Positions 7,432 through 14,277 of a stretch of 48,598 bases of DNA are shown here, one piece after another. The DNA lies in contig NZ_JAMXLV010000011.1 of the NCBI RefSeq assembly GCF_024054535.1, positions 1 to 48,598 on the forward strand. The letters are read 5' to 3'. The notes under the pieces were generated by a model that worked only from the letters and a program-made list of their open reading frames with translations, ran no database searches and was not told where the DNA came from. This DNA comes from Thermococcus alcaliphilus (GTDB lineage: Archaea > Methanobacteriota_B > Thermococci > Thermococcales > Thermococcaceae). A program made the position numbers and the translations under genes. How positions within the stretch are numbered: the stretch's first letter is position 1; each line of letters starts with the position of its first letter.

Positions 7432-8006
7432 GAAAAATACTAGGAATCTTAATTTTGATTGCAGGAATAGTCATAGCGGTCAGTGCAAGTAGTGCAAACT
7501 TTGCTTACTTTGAGGCCACAAGAAATGTTACTGTCACCGTAGTTCCAGATGATAATGAACTCATAGACTTGAATCCTTTGCAACCCTATGCCTACATTAA
7601 CAGTAACGGTGAAATGGTTCTACAGCTATCAATAGCAAACACCAACTGGCCAGGCCATACTTCAAACCCGAATTACAACTCAACTTGGGCTGAGATGCAA
7701 TATGGGACTGGTGTAAGCCCAGACAGCATTTATGTCTTCGAAGAAGTCTTTGAAGTTAGCAACCACCTTTGGGAAAACGTAGACATCTGTGTCGAGATCA
7801 CTTACGATGGAGATGGAGGAATATTGTTCTTTACGGGTGACTATGTTGAAGGTGCAGGACAAACAAGTTTGAAATTTACAGTACCTCACGGAGAAGCCGT
7901 AAAAGTTGGAATGGTACTTGATAGTAGTGGCTTGGTAGAGGGACAAAGCATTGACGGAAATATTAAAGTTACAGCAGAGAATGGTGAATGTCCCATAATT
8001 ATTTAG
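7428..8006 (+). CDS. Second TasA-like / DUF1102 secreted filament subunit (candidate)
   Basis: This 192-residue paralogue of the 6790 product shares DDNELIDLNPLQPYAYI and EVSNHLWENVDICVEI with it. The N-terminus MRKILGILILIAGIVIAVSA leads into SSA-NFAYFEATR, so cleavage after Ala23 by the nearby SipW-type peptidase is likely. Exactly two cysteines occur, in VDICVE and at the end in GECPII, and could form a disulfide tying the last strand down. The ATG overlaps the stop of the preceding gene, implying coupled translation. A hairpin follows the stop at 8057-8070. Whether it is a second structural subunit or an accessory one cannot be told. Confidence 0.75.
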   Translation: MRKILGILILIAGIVIAVSASSANFAYFEATRNVTVTVVPDDNELIDLNPLQPYAYINSNGEMVLQLSIANTNWPGHTSNPNYNSTWAEMQYGTGVSPDSIYVFEEVFEVSNHLWENVDICVEITYDGDGGILFFTGDYVEGAGQTSLKFTVPHGEAVKVGMVLDSSGLVEGQSIDGNIKVTAENGECPIII

Positions 8007-8056
8007 TAATTATTTAGGTTTAGGAGTTAGTCTAGGTTGATTACCCTTTCCATCTT

Positions 8057-8074
8057 GGAGCCTTTGCTCCTTTT
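8057..8074 (+). terminator. Hairpin with U-tract between subunit genes
   Basis: GGAGC-CTTT-GCTCC (8057-8070) is a perfect 5-bp stem followed by TTTT. It sits in the only sizeable gap (93 bases) inside the filament operon, after the two likely abundant subunits and before the third paralogue and signal peptidase. It may terminate part of the transcripts or protect an upstream mRNA end. Archaeal termination mainly needs the U-tract, so the hairpin's role is uncertain. Confidence 0.45.
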
Positions 8075-8099
8075 ATCTAAATTTTAGGGGGAGAGAAAA

Positions 8100-8606
8100 G
8101 TGAGAAAACTAATCAAATTAACTGTTCTGCCGATTATGTTGGTCATAACCTTCTTTGCGTGGGGTATTTTTGTTGTGAGACCGATTCCAGTTGTTCTTGC
8201 TGTTGATGATAACGTTTCAGTTCCTATGGAAAACCCCCTTCCACCTTACGCTTATCTAAGCAATGGTCACTTGAAGATTGACATAAGCAACCAGAGCCCC
8301 CTTTATCCGGGCTTTGGGGAAGGTCTTTCACCCGATACTGTTTACATCTTCAACGACGTTTTTGAGATATACAACAACGAAACTGAAACCGGGGAATCTG
8401 TTATATGTGTGACTATAAGCTCGCCAACGCAAGTTGTTGGCCTTTTTGTAAGCCCCTACACAGGCACCTGGAGTCAGAGTATAGAGTTTGAAGTTCCCGC
8501 AAACCAGAGTGTTCAAGTTGGAATGCGGTTTGATACCACCGGCTTATCCTTGGGAGATTACAACCAAAACATTACAATACAGGCATTTGGAGGTTCTTGC
8601 GAATGA
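8100..8606 (+). CDS. Third DUF1102-like protein with uncleaved-looking N-terminus
   Basis: The 168-residue product is related to the two subunits upstream: DDNVSVPMENPLPPYAYL matches their DDNELIDL...PYAYI and SPDTVYIFNDVFEIYNN matches SPDSIYVFEEVFEVSNH. The N-terminus is a hydrophobic segment (KLTVLPIMLVITFFAWGIFV) but lacks the SA-[TN]F-xxF junction and the following strand, going straight to RPIPVVLAVDDN. It may stay membrane-anchored. Two cysteines occur (VICVT, GGSCE). GTG is the start, with AGGGGGAGA 8 bases upstream. It overlaps the signal peptidase gene by 4 bases. A base or anchor protein of a filament is an attractive guess. Confidence 0.7.
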   Translation: MRKLIKLTVLPIMLVITFFAWGIFVVRPIPVVLAVDDNVSVPMENPLPPYAYLSNGHLKIDISNQSPLYPGFGEGLSPDTVYIFNDVFEIYNNETETGESVICVTISSPTQVVGLFVSPYTGTWSQSIEFEVPANQSVQVGMRFDTTGLSLGDYNQNITIQAFGGSCE

Positions 8607-9670
8607 AGAAGCTCCTTGAATACTTTCTGATTCTCGCGGTTTCCGTGTTTGTTGTCGGGTCTATCGTTGGGGCTCTTCTTGATAGGCCTGTTTTCATGTC
8701 TTATGTTTCCTCTGATAGCATGACCCCTACTTTGAATAGGGGGGATTTGTTTTTCATAAATCCCATTTCAAGGAGCGCCGATGTAGGAGATATAATTGTT
8801 TTCAACTTAAGGGGTAGCTGGACTGTGCACAGAGTTGTGGCTATTGTTGAAGATGGCTACATTACCAAAGGCGACAACAACGTTGCGACTGATCAGCAAG
8901 AAGGGAGAGCAAGTCCAGTTTCAAAAGATAAAATAGCGGGAAAAGTCGTTACTATTGGTAATTCCCCCCTTAAAATCCCTCAATTAGGTACATACATTCA
9001 AAAGGGAATCTCTGGAAGAAACAAAATGCTCCTCGCTGCTTTGATGATAATCGTCGGTGCCCTTGCATTTACCGGAGAATCAAAGCACAAAAGAAAGAGG
9101 GCAAAGTTCATTAAAGTTAAGTTTAAAACGCTTTACATCTTAACTTCGGCCTTTCTCTTAATAATGCTCTCGGCATCGATTTTCGTTTCATGGCAAGTGT
9201 TTCCAATAGAGTACGCAGTAACATCCGCAGGGGGGCAGAGAGAAGGCTGGGTTTTGCCGGGTTCCACATTTGAGAGAGAAATCACAATCAAAAACGGGAA
9301 CTTCTATCCAATGATCTACTACCTCGAGCCTCAGACTGGAGGAATTTCAAGCTTATCAAAAACCCAGCTTGAATTAGGGCCTCAAGAGGAAGAGACGGTT
9401 AAAGTTACAATAAACGCGCCCGAAGAGACTTCTTTATTCACGGATAAGGTTAGGGTAAACGCCTACATCCCACTGTTACCCGAATCGCTTATAGGTTTTC
9501 TATATAGAGCAAATCCAGTGTTGCCTGTCTTTGCAATACTCTTTGAGACTTCAGTTTTTCTGGGAGTTCTTTACCTCATTTCAGGAATCGGGAATGAAGA
9601 TGTTTTGAAAATCAGAAATAGGAGATCGAGCTTATTAAGGCAAATCAAAATGGAGGTGTTTGGAAGATGA
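8603..9670 (+). CDS. SipW/ER-type signal peptidase I with extra extracytoplasmic domain
   Basis: The 355-residue protein starts with a membrane helix (about 6-25) and then an S26 peptidase core. SSDSMTPTLNRGD holds the nucleophile Ser39, WTVHRVV gives His76 in place of the bacterial lysine, and TKGDNN gives Asp91, so it is the Ser-His ER/SipW type. Helices at about 142-158 and 177-196 follow, then a beta-rich domain (about 203-290) and a last helix (307-327). The core alone would be enough for signal peptide removal; the appended half is unusual and may hold or assemble substrates. ATG at 8603 follows GGAGG at 8590-8594. It sits among its presumed substrates and overlaps both neighbours by 4 bases. 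Confidence 0.88.
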   Translation: MKKLLEYFLILAVSVFVVGSIVGALLDRPVFMSYVSSDSMTPTLNRGDLFFINPISRSADVGDIIVFNLRGSWTVHRVVAIVEDGYITKGDNNVATDQQEGRASPVSKDKIAGKVVTIGNSPLKIPQLGTYIQKGISGRNKMLLAALMIIVGALAFTGESKHKRKRAKFIKVKFKTLYILTSAFLLIMLSASIFVSWQVFPIEYAVTSAGGQREGWVLPGSTFEREITIKNGNFYPMIYYLEPQTGGISSLSKTQLELGPQEEETVKVTINAPEETSLFTDKVRVNAYIPLLPESLIGFLYRANPVLPVFAILFETSVFLGVLYLISGIGNEDVLKIRNRRSSLLRQIKMEVFGR

Positions 9671-10611
9671 GAAAACTTATCCCAGTTATACTTTTGTTGC
9701 TTCTCTCATCACTGATAGTCATTGGTTCAAGCGGGACTTTTGTATACTTTAATGCAGAAAGGGAAGTGAAAGTTGCGGTTGTCGATCACGATGAAGAGTA
9801 TCTGAGCTTTACGTGTTACGATGGCTATGCAGCAACGGTAATAGTTGACCAGAACAGCGAACTTACTTTTGATGCACTAACCGTTGGCAACTACTTAAAC
9901 GAACTCGAAACGGTTGATATCTGGCTGGATCCGGATTACTCTAACCTTCCAAGTGGAGCGGAGATGTGGATAGAGAGTGAGGATGGCATAACAAAACCAA
10001 TTGCTTCTCAGGACTACTACACCTTCTGGGGCAACATCAGTGTTGGGAATGCAGACCCGGGAACTTATGAAGTTCCCATAACCCTCTATGCCACTTGGGA
10101 CGGCGGAGACGCTGTAGTAGAAACCTGCCCGATAAAGGTGATAATCCTGAGCGGACCGAAGATAAGGAAGATCCTCTTGAGTGGCAACACAACTAACATT
10201 CCGTTGAAGACCTATCAAGAATGGGTGTTCCAGATAGAGGTTAACAATTCAGGAACGCCGAGGAACTTGACTATAAAAGATACAATACCAGCGGAATTTG
10301 ATGTACTTTCTGTGTCGGAAAGCGCAGGGAATGCTACGTATGCTCCAGCAGGGGGTGGACAATCACCTGCAACAAAACTTGAATGGGACGTTGAACTGGG
10401 GGCAGGAGAGAGCGCACACCTAAATGTGACAATAGCAACAAGATTAAGTCCTTCAGGGAAATTCTATGCGTTTACAAGTTGTGACACCTACGACCTAAAC
10501 GAAGGTGCAGAGATAGTTGGGTATGGAATAGTTAGCAACAAGCTCACAGTAGAGGCGAACGTTGATTGTGAAGACGATGAGGAGAATGGAAACTCTCATG
10601 GGAGAGGTTGA
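9667..10611 (+). CDS. Secreted DUF1102-like protein with C-terminal DUF11/CARDB-like domain
   Basis: The 314-residue product starts like the small subunits: MRKLIPVILLLLLSSLIVIG, then SSG-TFVYFNAEREVKVAVV. The beta domain that follows is more distant from theirs. The second half (about 165-300) resembles a DUF11/CARDB-type adhesion repeat, with NNSGTPRNLTIKDTIPAEFD and LEWDVELGAGESAHLNVTIA. It ends in an acidic, Gly/Asn-rich tail (DEENGNSHGRG). Four cysteines occur in the mature part. It overlaps the signal peptidase gene by 4 bases and is likely a substrate. Being larger and single-copy, it could be a cap, adhesin or minor subunit. Confidence 0.7.
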   Translation: MRKLIPVILLLLLSSLIVIGSSGTFVYFNAEREVKVAVVDHDEEYLSFTCYDGYAATVIVDQNSELTFDALTVGNYLNELETVDIWLDPDYSNLPSGAEMWIESEDGITKPIASQDYYTFWGNISVGNADPGTYEVPITLYATWDGGDAVVETCPIKVIILSGPKIRKILLSGNTTNIPLKTYQEWVFQIEVNNSGTPRNLTIKDTIPAEFDVLSVSESAGNATYAPAGGGQSPATKLEWDVELGAGESAHLNVTIATRLSPSGKFYAFTSCDTYDLNEGAEIVGYGIVSNKLTVEANVDCEDDEENGNSHGRG

Positions 10612-10631
10612 TTTATTGGGAGGAAATTTGT

Positions 10632-11657
10632 ATGGATAGAGATAATATAAAAGAAAAACTGAAAAAACTGGTAACTAGAAGGGAAGTTCTTGCAGTGTCG
10701 CTAGTTCTCTTCTTGTTTTTTGGATTCTATTCAATAAAGCTGATGGGAGTTAGCTCTGTTGTAACCACACAGCAGACACTTGGCAAATACACTCAAAAGG
10801 GAGAGCTAGTTCATGTGGCTTTGTTAAAGAACAACACGCTTTATGGAGAAAGGCTCAGTAGGGAAGAATATCCCATTCCCCTAGTAGAGAGCTTTGTAGT
10901 GACATATAGTTATCGCTTTACTCCAATGACTTCAATAAGGGGAACTTACAACACTCAGGGAATAGTGCAATATACAGTGAACAAAGGTAGTGAAGTAGTA
11001 GTTCTGTGGGAGGAAAAGCTTTTTGAAAAGTCTGGGGAGCTGAAGGATGGTAAATTTGCTGTACAGTACGAGCTTAATCTGACCAAACTCGCAAACAGGA
11101 CAAATGAGATAATGGAGCAGCTCGGCTTGAAGAGGTTAAACCGAAACATAATGTTTGTTACTAGAGTTAACGTTAAGGGAAGTGTTTACGGAAGGGAAAT
11201 AACTGAGAGCTTTGAACATAGCTCGTATTTAGTTAAGGACTCAAGCGCTGGCCTTTACTACTTCACCAACGAAAAAGAAAGCATGCAGAAAACGGTGGTA
11301 GAAAAAGGAGCGAAGAAAACTGTAGTAACGATTGCTGGCTTGCCTTTCTACGCAGATACTGCAAAGAAAGTGGCTCCTATATTGGCTTTGCTGTTCTTAA
11401 CTCCTCTATTGGGCGGAGTTTACACGATAAGAGCCCAAAGGCCCAAGAACGAATTTAAGGACTTATCTCCTTACATAACGGAGGGAGCCCCAATTCATGT
11501 GGAGAAAAGGGTAATTCTGGCCACGAAAGAAGACTTGAAGAAAGCCTTTGATCTCTTAGACAAGCCAATCCTTCATTACAAGGATGGCGAAGAGGACGTT
11601 TATACGATAATTGACGGCAACATAGCGTATGAATATAGAAAAAGAGAAAACAACTGA
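10632..11657 (+). CDS. DUF5305-type membrane protein, last gene of the filament locus
   Basis: The 341-residue protein has a membrane helix at about 24-40 (VLAVSLVLFLFFGFYSIKLM), a large extracytoplasmic domain with several N-x-S/T sites, a second helix at about 254-272 (VAPILALLFLTPLLGGVYTI) and a cytoplasmic tail of about 65 residues containing EDLKKAFDLLDKPILHYKDG. This topology fits the DUF5305 family of archaea, of unknown function. The ATG at 10632 has GGGAGG about 9 bases upstream. It closes the operon and may be a membrane platform for filament assembly or anchoring. That role is inferred from position only. Confidence 0.75.
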   Translation: MDRDNIKEKLKKLVTRREVLAVSLVLFLFFGFYSIKLMGVSSVVTTQQTLGKYTQKGELVHVALLKNNTLYGERLSREEYPIPLVESFVVTYSYRFTPMTSIRGTYNTQGIVQYTVNKGSEVVVLWEEKLFEKSGELKDGKFAVQYELNLTKLANRTNEIMEQLGLKRLNRNIMFVTRVNVKGSVYGREITESFEHSSYLVKDSSAGLYYFTNEKESMQKTVVEKGAKKTVVTIAGLPFYADTAKKVAPILALLFLTPLLGGVYTIRAQRPKNEFKDLSPYITEGAPIHVEKRVILATKEDLKKAFDLLDKPILHYKDGEEDVYTIIDGNIAYEYRKRENN

Positions 11658-11675
11658 TTTTCCTCTTCTTTTTTA
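11658..11675 (+). terminator. Pyrimidine/U-rich terminator of the filament operon
   Basis: Directly after the stop codon the plus strand reads TTTTCCTCTTCTTTTTT, a U-rich stretch of the kind that stops archaeal RNA polymerase. It separates the operon from the convergent gene at 11687-12061. Confidence 0.5.
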
Positions 11676-11686
11676 AAATTTAAAAA

Positions 11687-12061
11687 TCAAAATAGAGCGG
11701 CACCTATACCCAAGATTAATGCAAAAACAAACACCACTAGTATCTCTACAATAATTGTCATTAGCCATGCTATTGTTGCTTTTATCCAGTCTGTATTGAA
11801 GACCGTTTTTATGACCCAGATGTATGCTATTATCCCTAATATCCATCCTATGACCGGTATCCAGCCTATAAGCAGAGCTAGGATTCCACCACCAACGACA
11901 GCTATCATGGACTTTCCGAGAGTTGCTTCCTCTATCCCTGCAAACTTCGCTCCGAGCATCAGGAAAAATCCTGCAATTATTAGGGCTATTAAGATCACCA
12001 ACACTGCCATGAGTCCCATGGCTGCCATAAGTCCAGGAACAAACGGAGGTCCCATCGGCAT
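11687..12061 (-). CDS. Small multi-span membrane protein
   Basis: The function is unknown. The 124-residue product is almost entirely hydrophobic, with about four helices: LMAVLVILIALIIAGFFLML, MIAVVGGGILALLIGW-IPVIGW, IAYIWVIKTVF and WLMTIIVEILVVFVFALILG. The GWIPVIGWILG segment is a helix break rich in Gly and Pro. The ATG at 12061 is preceded by GAGGTGATTGAA; a GTG at 12070 lies within that site. It converges on the filament operon and is divergent from the DUF63 gene, with no evidence that it belongs to either. Confidence 0.65.
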   Translation of the reverse strand: MPMGPPFVPGLMAAMGLMAVLVILIALIIAGFFLMLGAKFAGIEEATLGKSMIAVVGGGILALLIGWIPVIGWILGIIAYIWVIKTVFNTDWIKATIAWLMTIIVEILVVFVFALILGIGAALF

Positions 12062-12165
12062 TTCAATCACCTCGGAAATTATTATCTTTCATTTTTATTT
12101 AAACTTTTCATTTTGAATGAGAAAAAGCTTTAAGGAAGCAAAGAAAAGCCTTCTGGGGATGTGAG

Positions 12166-12954
12166 ATGGAATCAGTAGAGAAGTTTATATGGGAGTACTT
12201 CATAAGACCTATGTACACAAGAGAGGGCTACAATCCATACAACACCCTTGTTTATGCAGTCATTCTGGGATTAGCAATTATTTACACGTACAGGTGGATA
12301 ATAAAGCCTCTCAAAATAAAGGTTGATGAAAAGCTTTTCTATGCCGTTACTCCGATGGTTGTGTTCGGTGCAACCGTTAGAGCCCTTGTCGATGGAGGAG
12401 TTTTGAAGCCCCATCCCCTTATTTTGACTCCGGGAATATTTTTCACGGCATTCTTGTTGATTTTACCCGCTATTCTCGCGGACTCAAGGCTAAAAACGTA
12501 CCCAAAAATTACGGTAGCATGGGGAACGGTTTTAGCTTTGTATGCCAACTATCTATTGATCACAAACGTTAAGAGCTGGAGACCATATGAGCTGACGATA
12601 TTCTATACACTAATATTTCTCCTGCCAATTTTGGTCTATTACAAATTCAGACCTTTTGAAAAGCTCTATTTGTTCCCTGTTTTTGCCCATATCTTTGACA
12701 TAGGATCCACAGTTGTGGCTATCCACTACTACGGCTACCGGGAGGTTCACTGGATTGAGAACATTCTCGTTCAAAAGTTCGGAGCTTTTGTGTATTATCC
12801 ATGGATAGTGCTTATCCTTATAGCGGTTTATTATGGTCTAAAATATTTGGTGCCCGACGAGGAAGAGAGGAGATTTTGGTATTTGGCAGTTTACATACTT
12901 GGACTGGGTCCAGCTATAAGGGATCCAGCCCAGATGATTTTACAAATTGGTTAG
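12166..12954 (+). CDS. DUF63 family membrane protein
   Basis: The 262-residue protein shows the DUF63 pattern of euryarchaea: EYFIRPMYTREGYNPYNTLV at the start, AVTPMVVFGATVRALVDGGV near residue 70, HIFDIGSTVVAIHYYGYREV near 180 and YILGLGPAIRDPAQMIL at the end. About seven membrane helices are expected. The function is unknown; conserved charged and aromatic residues inside helices suggest a transporter or membrane enzyme. GGGGATGTGAG lies just before the ATG. It stands alone, 8 bases before the convergent ABC ATPase pseudogene. Confidence 0.85.
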   Translation: MESVEKFIWEYFIRPMYTREGYNPYNTLVYAVILGLAIIYTYRWIIKPLKIKVDEKLFYAVTPMVVFGATVRALVDGGVLKPHPLILTPGIFFTAFLLILPAILADSRLKTYPKITVAWGTVLALYANYLLITNVKSWRPYELTIFYTLIFLLPILVYYKFRPFEKLYLFPVFAHIFDIGSTVVAIHYYGYREVHWIENILVQKFGAFVYYPWIVLILIAVYYGLKYLVPDEEERRFWYLAVYILGLGPAIRDPAQMILQIG

Positions 12955-12961
12955 TCTTTTC

Positions 12962-13990
12962 TTAACTTTTCTCCTCAACTTTTGAGTTAACACAGGAATC
13001 AAATGAGCATATATGGGTAAATACGTCTTCGAGGGTTACTGTCTCGTTTTGAATATCAACGACATTATAATTTGTTAGAACAGAGAAAATGTCCTTCAGA
13101 TTATTTCGTTTAATGTAGAGTTCCAAGTAAGTTAAACCGTTTTGGATATAAACGTTAATCCTTTCTGCGATTCCGTCAAAATCCTTAGTTTTAACATCTC
13201 CCGTAACTTTAATTATAAGTTTTCTCTCCGCTTTTAAAGCTTGGAATTTTTCGATGAGTTCTTTTGGTTTGCCTTCGGCGATTTTCCGCTTATTGAAAAA
13301 GAGAACCCTATCACATAGAGCTTCAGTCTCGTTCAAGTTGTGTGTTGTTAGTATTATTGTTGTCCCGAATTCCTTGGAGAGTTCTAAAATAGCATCCCAT
13401 ATTTCCCTCTTAGTGAACACATCCAAATAAACCGTTGGCTCATCTAAAATGAGAACTTCAGGCTGAATTATCAAAGATAAGGCTAGGTAAACCTTTTGCC
13501 TCATCCCAGCAGAGAGTTTTTGATACCACTCGTTTTTCTTATCTTTGAGATTTAAAAGTTCCAAAGCATAGTTAATCCTCTTTTCAGCTTCAACTTTGGG
13601 AATTCCTCAGAGTTCTGCAATAAATCTCAAGTTCTTCTCCACCCTTACACGCCATTGAAAGAGCCCGAATAAATCTCTCTCACCACCAAAAATCGTGAAA
13701 ATTTTGCCCTTGATTTTATCATGCTCCTTTACCGAATCGTACCCGTTAATATAAAGATTCCCCCTCGTGGGGATTACGAGAGCATTGGCAATCTTACAAA
13801 AAGTTGTCTTTCCAGCACCATTAGGACCCAAAAGACCAAAAATCTCACCCTCTCTAACTCTGAAATTTAAATCAATCAAAGCTGGGATTTTTTCTCTAGG
13901 CTTTCCAAGAAAGTCTCTCAAACTCTTCAGGTCAAAGAGTGATTTTATTGGGGGTGGATAATATTTAGTTAAGTTGACGGACTCAATCAT
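12962..13990 (-). pseudogene. ABC-2 type transporter ATPase, broken by one in-frame TGA
   Basis: The 343 codons encode a full ABC ATPase in one frame, except for TGA at 13607-13609. Before it come GLLGPNGAGKTTF (Walker A) and the Q-loop region; after it come KLSAGMRQKV (signature), VLILDEPT (Walker B), TTHNLNETEALC and a C-terminal accessory domain. Around the stop the reading is FIAEL-stop-GIPKVEAEKRI, with nothing missing, so a single base change is enough. Reinitiation at the TTG at 13564 would yield only the back half. No permease gene is adjacent. It is either a recent nonsense mutation or a sequencing error. Confidence 0.8.
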
Positions 13991-14277
13991 TTTGCTCCCT
14001 TAATTCCTTTGATGAAATTACTTATAAGCATTGCTCTTTTTTTCTTTGTAGATAGTTTCATAATATTTATAAAAAAGTTTCACGAGTTTATAAATCAGTT
14101 ACAGTAAAACTTATTTATTGTTTCACCGAAAATATAGATGAAAAACTTGGCGGCGGTGAACAGAGGATGGAGTTTGAGATATTGGAATTAAATGGGTTTG
14201 AACCAAGTGGGGGGAATAACTGCGATGGGCTTTGTTAATCAAAAAATATTTAACTAAAGTGGAGGGGATTAACTTTT
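13991..14277. promoter_or_regulatory. Divergent intergenic region between ABC ATPase remnant and M1-like peptidase
   Basis: No gene is seen. The minus-strand ATPase has an A/T-rich upstream with TTATAAG-like boxes near 14020. For the plus-strand peptidase, AAAAATATTTAAC at 14241-14253 is a TATA candidate and GGAGGGG at 14261-14267 the ribosome binding site, 10 bases before the ATG. A stretch at about 14145-14215 is richer in G (GGCGGCGGTGAAC, GTGGGGGGAATAACTG) and does not read as protein. It may be debris of an older gene. Confidence 0.45.

Noticed and set aside
8603-9670. Sortase or archaeosortase acting on the filament proteins
   Set aside because: The enzyme has the Ser-His-Asp arrangement of signal peptidase I, and none of the substrates has a C-terminal sorting motif with helix and basic tail.
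13607-13609. TGA in the ABC ATPase as a selenocysteine codon
   Set aside because: Thermococcales are not known to use selenocysteine, no Cys is expected at this place in ABC ATPases, and no SECIS-like hairpin is visible nearby.
14008-14075. C/D box sRNA suggested by TGATGA in the gap before the peptidase
   Set aside because: No D box (CTGA) or internal C'/D' boxes occur at suitable distance.
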